Shown piece after piece: positions 30,817-41,985 of a stretch of DNA of 64,000 nucleotides. A model generated the notes under the pieces. The model worked only from the letters and a program-made list of their open reading frames with translations. It made no database searches and was not told the DNA's origin. Source of the stretch: Phytophthora quininea (lineage: Eukaryota > Oomycota > Peronosporomycetes > Peronosporales > Peronosporaceae); NCBI GenBank assembly GCA_011947345.1, contig JAAVTG010000044.1, positions 248,001 to 312,000 on the forward strand. The letters are read 5' to 3'. How positions within the stretch are numbered: the stretch's first letter is position 1; every line of letters begins with the position of its first letter. The position numbers were made by a program, and so were the translations under genes.

Positions 30817-31405
30817 AGAGGAGCTAAAAACCATGGCATTTTGCACTCTCAGGCAATAGGACATTGGGAAAACGTGTGGTGTGCTCCCGGTAGTTTCGAA
30901 GTTTGGTTATTCACTTTCACTACGAGGCATGGCAATCTGCTGCAGCGTCAAGTTATAATGGGCGATGAGATTACGGGGAGAAGGAGAGAAGAAAACGAGT
31001 AGGACACGTTAGACCCGGATAAAAGCACTTGCTCATGTACTATTCGCAAAATATTCTTGGTTACTCGTTGGGAATACTCGCTCACTGCCGAGTAGCTTCA
31101 CGGGCAGCTAATGCTAGTTCATTTGGTCGAGAGAAACCACATCGGCGCTTGATGCGGCCCAGTTCGAACAATCATTCTAGATAAAAGCGTGGCCCATTTT
31201 GTTGTTCTTCCGCTTCGATACTGAGCGACCAACAGCGACAGAGCGATGACCAATGGGTCTGCACTAGCTTCTCTCGACGACCGTCGAATAAGCACGATTT
31301 TTTCCTCCTGCGTTTTCCGGAGAGAATCGGTTGGAGAGTCGGACAATCTTTCACTTCTCAATGACATGTACGACTACAAACTACTAAAGTTCGGGCTGTG
31401 TCGCG
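30817..31405. other. Intergenic region, nothing recognised
   Basis: About 590 bp between RXLR effector 2 and the duplicated upstream region of the M96-like gene. No protein-like frames and no repeat visible by eye. Confidence 0.35.
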
Positions 31406-31898
31406 ATCGATAAGCTCCGAGTACACTACCACTGGACGACAGCATAATCACGCATAACGAATCCGTGATGGCTCGCGAACGACCTGTCCACGTGATACCA
31501 AAGGAAGCTTTGCCAGCTCGCCCCGGCGAGCAATCAACAACACAGGCGCGTCTGGCTGCACGTCAGAACTTAGTCAACGGGAAAATACTTGTGTTGGCGG
31601 GCTCACCCAGCCAACAACACGTGAGTTTTCCTCTGATGACGTTCGAAAGACTTTCAAGCAAACAAAAACGCCGGTCTCTATTTGACATTTGGCAGAGGAC
31701 GGAGGAGAGGACAGGTTGGACGTTCTCAGTTTGCTCTTGCCCATCCGAATTCCCATGCGCTGTGCTGAGTCCGAGTGACATAAACTTCGGAGCCGTCCTC
31801 GGCATATGGACCCCGGACTAGGCTTCTACCAACACGTTTGGGAACCATACAGTTGCTTGGTTCAGAGGCGGGTATTCCCATTCGACCAACGTCACATA
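31406..31898 (+). repeat. Upstream region of the M96-like gene, copy 1 of a promoter duplication
   Basis: Aligns with 33536-34003. The first half is diverged with indels (shared ATAATCACGCATAACGAATC). The second half, from TTGGACGTTCTCAG to GGTTCAGAGGCGGGTATTCCC, is almost identical over about 180 bp. After a 121-bp copy-1-specific insert, a shared CTCGCGCTGAACGTTT follows in both copies. Confidence 0.85.
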
Positions 31899-32090
31899 AC
31901 GTGAGAGCAGAGCTGGCTGTCGTTAGTGGAATTAGAGGAGTAGCCGCACAAAGACGACACATACGTGGCTTAGTGAAACGTCAGCTGTGGCGTGATACGA
32001 CTTCGGCTTTGCTTCTACGCTCGCGCTGAACGTTTTCAACTCTTAGTCACGTCAGCTGAATCAGTTGCGGAATCTCCTGGTAGCGAGGCC

Positions 32091-33307
32091 ATGGCGTTCG
32101 ATCTTTCCTCTCCGATATCTTCACTGCTTGTCGTCAAGAGCGACAAAACGAAGATAACGAACACTTTGCCTGCCGGTTTCTGGGGGTTCGCAGACTTTCA
32201 AGAGCACTGGCGGAAAGAGCAGCAACGAGAGCGGATGGCGCGGTATCGAGTGCAGAAGAAGGGGAAGGTCATCGACATGAATCGGGAACGCCTGGAGCTT
32301 GAGAATGAGCTGCGTCTAAGCCTCGACCGAGCACGAACAGAAGCTGACAATTGTCGGCTAGCCAGGCTGACCGCTTTGGGATGCTTCCAACAGCTTACGA
32401 TCGAGACGGCAGCCTTACGAAGTGAGAACATCGCCCTTCGAGGCGCATTGGCCAGATACAGCAAGCTCGACAGTCTCTTACAGCGCGGAGCCCAAGAGAT
32501 GGAGAAGGAATTTGTTGATACCCCACCGCTGACGTCGTTGCTGTCGTCTCGAGACGCATTAGCTGTCTACCAAGACAAACTGGGCTGGCGAGTCTTCTTC
32601 CCAAACGATGCGCCCTCTTTCCACTTCCACCCGTTCTCAAGAGAAAAGTTTGATGCCGCTTTGAAGCGCAACGATCGATGGTTAAGAGAACACCCGTGTA
32701 GCGCCACGGTGGGGACATTATTCGGCTGGGCAGTGGACTACACACCACCAACAAGGAAGTCTGGAGGTTCGGTCATCGCTCACGCCAAGTTTTCAAGACG
32801 CTTGAATTGCTCGCTGGATCAAGTGCAGAAGACTCTGCCGAGATCCAACAAGAACACGTGGCCAGTGATCGTCGCCCCCAGGAGTTGGGGACGAACGCAG
32901 TGCGGGAAAATGTCTTACCAAACGCTTCAGAACTTCGACGAATTTGCTCACGTGCTGGTGTGTCATATTCCGGGGATATCCACCTCCGTTATGTTGCAGT
33001 GGCGCAGTATACTCGAGAGACTTTGGATAACGGCAAGCGGGTGGATCTCTACTCCATTTCCCTCACGGAATCGAACGTTTCGCAGAGCAATGAAGACATA
33101 CAGCAGGGTCAAGATGTGCAATGGGTCACCGACGGAGGGATGCTATGTACGTTCACGGAAGTCGATGAGAACACGACGGATGTGACGTATCATCACTGGG
33201 CAGGATGTTTGAACGAGAGGCTTGGACGAGAGCTGTACGTCGACTGGGTCCGCTTCGCAGTGCTGTTGGAACAGTACGTGTCTTCAGCGAGACTGCTTGC
33301 GGCTTAA
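32091..33307 (+). CDS. M96-like bZIP-type/START-domain protein (frame broken at 32972-32975)
   Basis: The ATG at 32091 (MAFDLSS) is preferred to the in-frame one at 31992. Residues about 30-125 form a basic coiled coil resembling a bZIP (EQQRERMARYRVQKKGKVIDMNRERLELENEL). The rest is the START-like domain seen in the oomycete M96 mating-specific protein family (WPVIVAPRSWGRT, HLRYVAVAQYT, GGMLCTFTEVDENTTDVTYHHWAG, DWVRFAVLLEQYV). The frame breaks at the G4 run 32972-32975; one more G joins IPG to HLRYVAV. About 406 residues after correction. M96 was described as mating-induced in P. infestans, but this family is large and the role here is unknown. The promoter region is duplicated upstream of AKR copy 2. 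Confidence 0.78.
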
Positions 33308-33535
33308 TTTCTGCTACTACGAAGCGGTGTTCGACAGAAGTCTTGAGGTTGATCAACTTGGTGGAGCGGTACCGTTGGTACTGGCGGGAGCTGACGTGTC
33401 TTGCTAATAACTCTACGAATATTGCGCAGCAGTATACGTAATCCTCTTCCACGTCTGAATCACGTTCCGAACGAGAGCGATATTTTATGATGGTTTATGT
33501 TTTCGTGGTTTCGGTCGAACACAGCTGCAATCATA

Positions 33536-34003
33536 ATCGATAAGCTTCGATTATGCTACCGCTTCACGACAGCACAATCACGCATAACGAATCCGTGATG
33601 GCTCACGAAAAAAAAACATCCAGAAGAAGCTTTGCCAGCTCGAGACAAGCGATCGACAACAGAGGTGTATGCCATTAGAACGTAGTCAACAGGAATATAA
33701 TGACTTTCGTAGCTCACCAAAACAATGAATTTTCCTTAAAGGCATTCGAAAGACTTTTCAAGCAAAACAAAAACGCCGGTCTCTATTTGACATTTAGCAA
33801 AGGACGGAGGAGCGAATAGGTTGGACGTTCTCAGTTTGCTCTTGCCCATCCGAATTCCCATGCGCTGTGCTGAGTCCGAGTGACATAAACTTCGGAGCCG
33901 TCCTCGGCATATGGACCCCGGACTAGGCTTCTACCAACACGTTTGGGAACCATACAGTTGCTTGGTTCAGAGGCGGGTATTCCCGTTCGGCCAACGCCAC
34001 ATA
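33536..34003 (+). repeat. Promoter duplication, copy 2, now upstream of AKR copy 2
   Basis: Second copy of the M96-gene upstream region (see 31406-31898), followed at 34006-34020 by the same CTCGCGCTGAACGTTT leader as the M96-like gene. It is joined to an AKR coding segment by about 70 bp of unrelated DNA. Confidence 0.85.
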
Positions 34004-34040
34004 TACTCGCGCTGAACGTTTCCAAACTCAGAGGCTTCGA

Positions 34041-34919
34041 ATGATTTTTCTGTATAAACAAAATATCGTTCTTTATTGTAAAACACTCCCTCAAGTCCCC
34101 ACCAAGGTTCTCCCTAGCGGACGTGCTATCCCCATGATCGGCCTCGGAGTGTACCTCTCAGAACCCGGCGCGGAAACGTACAATGCCGTTCGCTCGGCAC
34201 TCAAGATGGGGTATCGGCACATCGACACGGCTGAGATCTACGGCAACGAGGTCGACGTGGGTCGTGCCATCCGCGACGCCAACATCCCCCGTGAAGAGAT
34301 TGTCGTTACCACGAAGCTGTTCATCGAGAACTGGGGCTATGGCAAGGCGCATGCCGCAGGACTGGCCAGCAATGCCAAGCTTGGTCTTGGCTACATCGAC
34401 CTCTACTTGCTGCATGCACCAGGTTCGAAACAGCTTCGCGCTGATACTTGGCGTGCCCTTGAGGACCTGCAAGCCGCGGGTGTCGTGAAAGACATTGGCG
34501 TCTCGAATTTCAACGAAGCTCACTTGGAGACGCTTCTGGCGACTGCCCGTGTGAAACCTGCTGTCAACCAAGTCGAGCTGCATCCGTGGATGATGCGTCC
34601 GTCGCTCGTCAAGTTTTGCCAGGAGCTCGGCATCACGATGGAGGCCTATTCACCTCTTGCTCGCTGTACTCGACTTGACGACCCGACACTGGTTGAGATT
34701 GCGGATGAGTTGGGATGCACACCTGCTCAGGCACTGGTGTCGTTCGGCATTGCAAATGGCTTTGTGACGCTGCCAAAGTCGGTTCGTCCTGAACGCCAGA
34801 AAACTAACCTCGAGTCTGCGGATTTCAAGATGTCAACTGAGCAAGTGGCTCGTTTGGCGTCACCGGAATCGTACTACGTGTCTGCTGGATGGGATCCCGC
34901 CAAGGAACAGGCAGACTAA
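34041..34919 (+). CDS. Aldo-keto reductase, copy 2 (chimeric 5' end)
   Basis: Identical to the AKR at 27944 from codon 4 on, apart from Val-to-Ala near the C-terminus. The tetrad residues and cofactor loop are intact. The original ATG and first codons are absent; instead an upstream ATG at 34041 adds 17 codons (MIFLYKQNIVLYCKTLP) in frame, giving 292 residues. Everything upstream resembles the regulatory DNA of the neighbouring M96-like gene, so the copy is probably expressed in a different pattern, if at all. The 3' homology ends 12 bp beyond the stop. The new N-terminus is hydrophobic but short and not a convincing signal peptide. Confidence 0.85.
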   Translation: MIFLYKQNIVLYCKTLPQVPTKVLPSGRAIPMIGLGVYLSEPGAETYNAVRSALKMGYRHIDTAEIYGNEVDVGRAIRDANIPREEIVVTTKLFIENWGYGKAHAAGLASNAKLGLGYIDLYLLHAPGSKQLRADTWRALEDLQAAGVVKDIGVSNFNEAHLETLLATARVKPAVNQVELHPWMMRPSLVKFCQELGITMEAYSPLARCTRLDDPTLVEIADELGCTPAQALVSFGIANGFVTLPKSVRPERQKTNLESADFKMSTEQVARLASPESYYVSAGWDPAKEQAD

Positions 34920-34931
34920 ATTGTAGTTTGC
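34091..34931 (+). repeat. 841-bp duplicated AKR segment, copy 2
   Basis: See 27952-28792. Both ends are abrupt; no flanking direct repeat or poly-A tract is visible. Confidence 0.9.
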
Positions 34932-35049
34932 CGAGGCAGCCAGCGACAAGTTCTACAAGCAGATCAATATGTCTTACGGTAAGACACTTTACTTTTACCA
35001 GGTCAGTAAATTCAATATACTTTCCGCAAAACAAATGCACTACGTAGAG

Positions 35050-35300
35050 CCATGAGAGCTATCACTTTCGATGATATTTCGACTGAGGGCACGGGATTCC
35101 TGCGAAGCGTCAAGGCCAACGGCGATGTCGACTTCGTGCTTCACCACAGATTTTTCCTCCCGATGTCTTGGAGATGGACCTGGTAAAGGGAGCGAGCGGC
35201 ATAATCTAAATCGGTGTCTCCGATTTTCTTAGCAAACATACTCAGAATCCCCCTTGCTCAGCCCATCGATTGAACACTGGAGTTCTCTTGTTGCCGTCCG
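35050..35300. pseudogene. Rearranged remnants of an RXLR effector paralogue
   Basis: Two pieces related to RXLR effector 1 lie back to back. On the plus strand, 35057-35130 reads like the RXLR leader (DDISTE..FLRSVKA, with the first Arg of RXLR changed to Gly). On the minus strand, about 35300-35135 reads like the C-terminal module (GNKRTPVFNRWA, then after a slip SLYQVHLQDIG). The two halves are therefore in opposite orientation. There is no start, signal peptide or continuous frame. The position downstream of AKR copy 2 mirrors effector 1 downstream of AKR copy 1. Confidence 0.75.
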
Positions 35301-35699
35301 AATTCGAGTCGCTTTCACGAACATATTGTTCGTTTTGTCATGCAGAGTGTTTCTGTCGCACTCATAGACCAAGCAACAAACTACTAATACTTCTGTGAAG
35401 AAGCTAAAGTATAAAAAATATATGGGGATACTAAACAACTTTGTGTAGGTCATGCACTGCATGCACAGGATTCGAAAGGAATGACTTTTGCTGCCGTAAC
35501 TCCCAACGAAATTCATCTGGATAAAATTTTGCCTACGCTCCTATGACACTTGTTGTTACGTCGAGCTGACCAGACGGCTTCACCGGTGATTTTTTCGTCT
35601 AGATCCGGGCGCGTTTAGAGAAATACTTGCGATAGTTTTTGGATAACAATTGGAACGTGGAATTCTACTTCCACATCAGCGATATTCCTCCGTGGCACT
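35301..35699. other. Intergenic region, nothing recognised
   Basis: AT-rich stretch between the effector remnants and the LINE. It contains a diverged copy of the ATTGTTCGT repeat noted near 28916 and 29175, at about 35327-35345. Confidence 0.35.
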
Positions 35700-38195
35700 A
35701 CTGTTTTAAAAAAGAGACCGACCTGAACCGGGAAACTTTCGGCCGATCACACTGATGCCCGTTGAGGTCAAGATATTATCGCGAGTATTAGTGAATCGCC
35801 TTAGACCACACATTGCTAAGTTGGTACATCCGGATCAAGAGGGCTTTATACCGGGGCGTCGAATTGACGAGCAAATTATGCTAGTCCGCGATTTCCAGCA
35901 CTTTGAAACATTCCAAAACCGCAAAGGACTAGCCACGTTCTTGGGGCTTTGCCAAGGCGTACGACCGCGTTAATCGTCCGTACCTTCTTCGAGTTTTGGA
36001 ACGACAAGGATTTGGGCCTCGATTTTTGGCGTGGATACGTCTATTGTACAACGACTCTAAATGTTCATTAATGATCAAAGGACTCGCTGACACCAACTCG
36101 AGGAGTGAAACAGGGAGATCCATTGTCTCCGTATCTGTTTGCTCTCTCGTTGGAACCACTAGGAAATTCGTTACGTGCTCAAAGAGATTTAGGAGTCTTA
36201 GTGGGCCAAACATTACGAGTCCTAGTGGGGTTCTTTGCTGACGACACTGGGCTTTCCTCAAAAGGAAAGAGGGAGCTAGAAGAGCAGCTTCAAATTGTTG
36301 ATGACTATTGTGGAGGCTCTGGAGCTCGGCTGAACCATAACAAAAGTGTGATAATGAGTCTCAACAGTAAATGTTCTGCTCCGCGAGTGTCACCGCTAAA
36401 ATCACTGAAGCGCGGCGAAACGCGCGATATCTTGGCATTCCGTTCGGCAATGGTGATACTTCAACATTGGTGGCGAATCAACTCGACAAAAATTGATTAA
36501 GCGGCTCCAACTTTGGAAAAGCCGAGCGAGAACCCTAATCGGCCGAAGATTGATCGCCCAAGCAGAGATGTTGTCATTGCTGTGGTATTCATAGCATCTG
36601 TGACGATTTCGATCCGGTTCATCAAACGCTGGCAAGGTACTGTGAATCGGTACGTGTTATACAACCACGTAAGCACGGGAAAATCTGGGATAAGTATCGT
36701 TCAAAAGGACTGGCTGTGAGGCCACGCGAAGCAGCGGCATCGGGTTCCTGATGTAGCTACTGCTATTCGTCGCCAGCACTTTCAACTACTCCAGAAATTT
36801 GTATTAGCGATCACTACACACCCAGACGAAGATGACAACGTATGGTATCGCCCAATGCTCTACACGATCCAATTACGCTATGGCAACTTCGCCCGCCCGC
36901 GATCGAGTGATTTCTTACTTCAAACCCCACCGAAACCAGCGGGCTGGAGGTCGAGCATGCTGCCTTTGTGGTGGAGACACTTGCTACGGGAGTGGAACAG
37001 AATTAAATGGCCAACCCCGGAGTCGATTCACTACAACAGAAGGAAAACACTGCAGAAGGTGTTATTCACCCCAATTTGGTGGAGCAAGTTGCCTGAATTT
37101 CAGGTACTGGATACACGAAGCCCAGCAAGTCCGGCGAAGCCCCGGAGGTCAGGGTCAAACGCCTTTCGGGCGCTCTGTCGGGAACTGGGAAAACATAAAA
37201 AAGTTATGTGTTGCCGACTTTCTGGGTGCCAATCGCGACTGGCCGTCTTCAATGGCATTTGTCACGGACGTCTGCTCCGAGATTCATCCAATACTTGGGA
37301 CGAAAGTGCTTCCGCATGACATTTTCGTGCTCTACCATCAAATATGCCGATTATTTCATCGCTTACTTCTGCATCCGGACGAAGGAGGAATGCAGGAAGT
37401 AAGAAATATGAATTCACCACCGATATTTGGAATCAAGGTAAGCAGCTGTCTCCCAACAGAACCAACTACGCGATTCTTCCCAAATTTGCGATCGTAAGAT
37501 TGGAAGGTGATTCTCCAGTAAGTTCCGGAGTTGATGCATCATCCGATGGAAGACCTGGGGTGTCCTCGACAAAGGATTCATGAAACCTTATCCAGTGTGA
37601 TATCTTAGCGTGGATATCTACTGCCGGTAATTCATGATGTGACACTGCGAATGTGCTTCGGAGACCTCACAGTTGGTTCACGATTTTACTTCCGTAGAGA
37701 ACTAATCCTACCATCCAAAACTGTGTTCGTCCGGAATGCCAGAATATCGAAACGGTAGAACACTGGTTTTTTCACGTGCCCGTCATTAGAACCAATGTGG
37801 AGCGAACTATGGAGCCGGTGGTCGACGTTCTTTTGCGTCGACCTAAGCTGGAGGTTGCTGCTCTTCCCAAAATTGCAAGACCTCCGTAGGAACAGGAGAA
37901 GTGAGCACAAAGAACTGATACTTCTATGGGGATCTACACAGCGATTGTGTTTCATGCAACACGGCGGCTCCGGAACGACATTCATTTCCAGGAAACGACA
38001 GCTGAAGTGCCAAATATTCTCAATCTGCTGAACTCCTTCAAGATGCACTACCAATTCCTCTACCAACACGCACATGAGCTTCATTGCAACCACGCTACTG
38101 TGGTCCGCGTGCTTCAAAAACTTGGCTTTGATCCGCCAGAAAATAATATCCCGGAACCCATGCACCACATGTGGACGACACGAACGTAACTCTCA
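35700..38195 (+). mobile_element. LINE (non-LTR retrotransposon) remnant, 5'-truncated
   Basis: Reverse transcriptase blocks in order: NFRPITLMPVEVKILSRVL, HPDQEGFIPGRRI, a damaged FLD...KAYDRVNR block near 35940, GVKQGDPLSPYLFALSLEPL, and the catalytic FADD near 36235. They are followed by RYLGIPFG-like and WKSRARTLIGRRLIAQAEML segments. The C-terminal zf-RVT region is recognisable at about 37735-37800 (ECQN-ETVEHWFFHV) and RLRNDIHF near 37980. Many stops and frame changes make it inactive. The 5' end with endonuclease is missing. The 3' end abuts the broken ankyrin gene, so it may have truncated it. Confidence 0.8.
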
Positions 38196-39379
38196 CGGAC
38201 AGATAGTTTATCACCTAAAGACGAGAAACCCGCTAAATAGTTAATCAATTCAATTTCCTCCACTTGGAAACCATGGGCTATTAACAATTTAACTTTTCCT
38301 TGGCGACACGACTTGGAGTGCACTTCGTTGTAAACAGTGTTGGGGAAAATAAGCAGCTTTATTGATCGTCATTGAGTGACCAGGATGTGCCACGCCGAGA
38401 GCGGCGTGAGCCCCTGGGTGTGGTGTGGTGGGTTAGTGAACTGAGCGTGGCAAAATTGCAAGTGACTCCCAGTTGAGGATTCACAGGGCTCTTGGCGAGG
38501 CGATAGGTGATACTAAAGTCGCCGTCCTTGCACCTTCGGATAAGATCAGCCAGGTGGAGAACTTTGTGGCTCTGTTCACGACAGCTACGTCGCAGACCTC
38601 TCACCTTCGGACAGGATCAGCCAGGTGGAGAGTTGTGTGGTCGAGCTCGAGGTGAGTTCCATCGGATGTAGATCGGTCAGAAACTTTACCTGCTCGGTTT
38701 GTAAACTTCAAGCCATGCCGGCCAGAGGAAAAACCGCTCTTCCACTCATGCACAAAAGCCAGCATTGTTCCAAGTTGTTTTGAGAGACTGCTGCAGTCAC
38801 AAGATCATTGTTTCCCTGAATGGCCTCGGCAGTTTTGATGTGTTTGTGCAGCCACCACACAACATCCCAGTGTTTACCGGTCGCTGCAGCTTCCATACAA
38901 ACTCCACAAGGAATCTGTTTCCAATGCCAATTTTCCTCCAACATTTCCAGGACCCATAAATTGCCTAGTGCTGCAGCCTCATACACCACTCCCTCGTCAA
39001 CTTCACAGTCTGGGAAATGGTCCAATGCCCATTGGATTTTGTCTTGATCCCCGCCATAAATCGCCTCGGTCGTAACTTGAGTGAACTCCCACTTGAAATA
39101 GTGGGGCTCGGTGTGAACGAGTTTTGCCACGCTCCAGACGGGACTATCAATGACTCGAAGGCCTCGTGTCCATATCAAATCCAGCAGCTTTGTTGATCCC
39201 AGGCGATCCAGTTTACAAGCACAGTTGAGTGACATGTCGTCCACGAGGAAGTCCGAGATTACTGCGCCAACACCATAGCTAGAGACGTCAACCGAGGGAT
39301 TTCCCTGGAGAATGAAGGCGACAACCGTCAACTGCGTCTGAGCAGTCGAGCTATTTCTTTGGAGTGCGCTATTTTTCAA
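38196..39379 (-). pseudogene. Ankyrin-repeat protein 2, split by a solo YR-element remnant and truncated
   Basis: From ATG 39379 the minus-strand frame matches the N-terminal 210 residues of ankyrin protein 1 (ISDFLVDDMSLNCACKL versus ISDLLIDDMTLDRACQL; HTEPHYFKWEFTQ versus HTEIHYFQWEFSR). It is interrupted after QNNLEQ at 38766. The next expected residues VKLLIAHGF resume at 38293, beyond a 472-bp insertion that is the terminal remnant described separately. After about 35 more codons the homology ends near the LINE 3' end. It is therefore inactivated at least twice. Confidence 0.8.
38294..38765 (-). mobile_element. Solo A-B terminus of a Ngaro-like YR retroelement
   Basis: Holds only terminal repeats: a 332-bp block (38434-38765) identical or nearly so to 50213-50544, and a 121-bp block (38294-38414) matching 44969-45091 except for a 2-bp indel and one substitution, with 19 bp between. 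On the minus strand the order is A then B, as in the A2-B2 end of a split-direct-repeat element. All coding DNA is missing, as expected after A1 x A2 recombination. It sits inside ankyrin gene 2. Confidence 0.8.
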
Positions 39380-40249
39380 CCCAGAGGGTTCTTCTCAGTT
39401 GTACCCAGGCCGGTGAGTGCTGCTGTCCGAGGCAGAAGCAATAATTGTGTTCATCAACAACAGAAACACGTTTCAAATACTCCTCACTACGAACACCAAT
39501 CACTACTGTATGACATTTTCATGCTTGGCCCTCGGGCAAAGCGATATCACAAACAGATTCGTCCTAGCTCCCAGTGCAGCAATCTTAAATGGTCACTGGG
39601 CACGACAGCTTCCATAGCAGCAATAACCACTCAAAAATGAACGCTGGTTCCCGATAAAAGGTCTGCCGCTTCAACTGTGGCCCGTACAAAAAGAACCTAT
39701 TTGGCTGCACATGTGTACACAAGATCCACGCCTAACCTGCTCGTAAGCGGCTTGATCCATATAATTGTCAACACTGTGCTTGGTTTCAGGCACCTTCTGA
39801 CTCTTGAGAGAGAAGTCGACCAGAAGTGCTACTGGAAAACTTGGTGGGGGCTTCTGGAAATGATCGATTTGTAGGCGATGGGATTCCTGCATGGTGTATG
39901 AAGGGAAAACTTTACATGCCACCTCGCTGAGTCACCTGTTGCTGTACACCACACCACCACTCCAGTGTTCACATCTCTGTCTATTTTATTGCAGTGATTT
40001 GTCCAGTTTACGCTTGAAGTGCTTCTTAGGTGTCAGCAGTGCTGAGCAATTGCATCTCGAAGGGTACACGCTCGTGGTCTGCGGCCTTGTGTGCGTGAGA
40101 AAGCGCCACGTTGCCATAGTTAGCCAGTTGCAGCGAGGCTGAGAAGAGACGACACACTTTAAACTGACTTTTGCCGCCCACTAGCGTATCGAATGGAACT
40201 GTCTCCACATCATCATCATCACCTTCACCGGGGTCTAGTCTAGCCTAGC
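39380..40249. other. Upstream of ankyrin gene 2; no recognised gene
   Basis: About 870 bp with only short frames. It presumably holds the old ankyrin promoter (minus strand) and the undetermined left end of element 1. A short (ATC)n run is at about 40211. Confidence 0.35.
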
Positions 40250-40289
40250 ACGTTTGTTGGTGTGGTGTTTATCGTGGCAGCGAAAACAA

Positions 40290-41985
40290 GCGTTTCACGG
40301 AGAAGAGTTTATGCGCGATCTGTTAGCACATTCACGACGTGAATCCAGTGTAGCGGGCCGCTACCTCGATCAGTTTTGCTTTTTCGAAGTCGACGACACA
40401 CGTGTCCGTTTCCTGCACCGTGCCATCAGACGGCACGTATTATCCTCTACACATCCGTATGCGTTGCTGCGCATTCGGGGTTCTACTACGGCCAGGTCAT
40501 CGGCGTACCGACACGGGGATACGAAGTCCGTTGCGGAACCAACATCGCCTCTTACCCTCGCAGAACGGTATTTGAAGTTGCCCCTGTAATCTGCTTCCTG
40601 CTCGGTAGAGATGTGCTTCGATTTTCCGGAACTACTCGCCAGGAGGTGGACGGGTATCACGCTCAAATACTTGACCGTCTTTTGGGGTCGAACAGCGCGC
40701 GCTACAAGAAACATTCGTATACTCCTGGACGGTATTTTACCTCCAGAAAGTCTACCAAGGCCGGACGAATCCTACCGTGGCGATCCCCGGACTCTGAGCA
40801 CGACGTTCATGTGTCAAGGCGCCATGTTGTGGATTTTTACTACATCGAAGGGGTCGCACGATTCCACGGACATTTCGTAACAAGATCGGCGACGTATTTT
40901 ACGACGACCCCCAGGCGCCGGAGGAACCGCAGGTCTATCGGGCACAGTCAGAGCAATCGGGAGTCGCCGACGTAGAAGATACCACTCCGCTTCTACCGAC
41001 CGCCACGCGAAACCGCCTCGTCGTCATCCTTGTTGTCGAAACCGCCGGACATTTTTCCTAGGCGCAGCACTCGTGATGGCGGCATGTCGATGTTCAGCTT
41101 CCGACCTACGGATGTTCAACAACGCGTTCATATTGCAATCACCGCTCCACAACATACAGGTAAGCACCCGACTGAGTTCTGGTGTCCAGCACCATACACT
41201 TTCAGCCACATCCTGCGATCATTTCCCGGTTGTACTCCTTCGAATTCGGCGTCCGAGAATTGTCGATTCTCCACCTCACGAGATTCGATGCTTCGGCAAG
41301 GCGTCAGCGGCAAAAGCAGCAGAGAGTGAACGTGCGAAATTTCGCAACCTCCGTGGATGTCCCTGCGCTCCCCACCGCTGTGACCCCAGCGATGCTTTCC
41401 GATGTGCTGAGCGTGCTCTCGTCGTATGCCAATGAATTCCTGGACAGCCAAACACAAACAATCATTCACGCTGCTCGCGATTTTTAATCTGTGCTTCGTG
41501 GCCTCGGTCCGTGGAGTTCAAGTGATCTAGAGACGTTGGCGTTTTGGTTTGATTCAATTTTCGGGGCTACCGAAGCCTTGTCACTGAAGCTGTTCATACG
41601 GGCATGCCAGCCCAAATTGATGCGGTGGTAGCACGACTATCCGTTCAAGATCCTGAACTTCACGGCATCGTGTACAACTTACAAATAGAACGCGTGCGCA
41701 CGCTGTTAAACAAACCTTTGACCCCGCGTGGTTCGATGCCCGTCGATGTGAAACCACCCAAGACTCGGACTGGCCCAGTTCCGCCAAATGTGCTGGCTGC
41801 ATTACCGAAGTACAGCGGCAAGTCAATTTGCATCAAGAACTTGTCACGTTTTTGGGTGCTCGTCGCGCCAACTAAACCGCTGCGTTGTAGCGAATCGAGT
41901 CCATGTGGTGCCATCTCGCCTTCCTGACATCGTGACGGAGTACATCGCCGAACGTCTTGGCGGATTGCGCCAAGACATCTGACGT
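40290..41985 (+). pseudogene. Gag-like region of element 1
   Basis: Broken into many frames but alignable with element 2: YYGQVIGVPTRGYEV, EVAPVICFLLGR, AQILDRLLGSNS and SRLYSFEFGVRELSILHLTRFD correspond to YDRDVF..., EIAPVIAFLLWK, AAILDRLLGQNG and RRLYSFGPGELSILHLIRFD. Function is presumed nucleocapsid-like; there is no similarity to retroviral Gag that I can see. Confidence 0.65.

Noticed and set aside
27944..34931. Retroposition as the origin of AKR copy 2
   Set aside because: The parent has no introns to lose, there is no poly-A tract or target duplication, and the duplicated promoter upstream points to DNA-level rearrangement.
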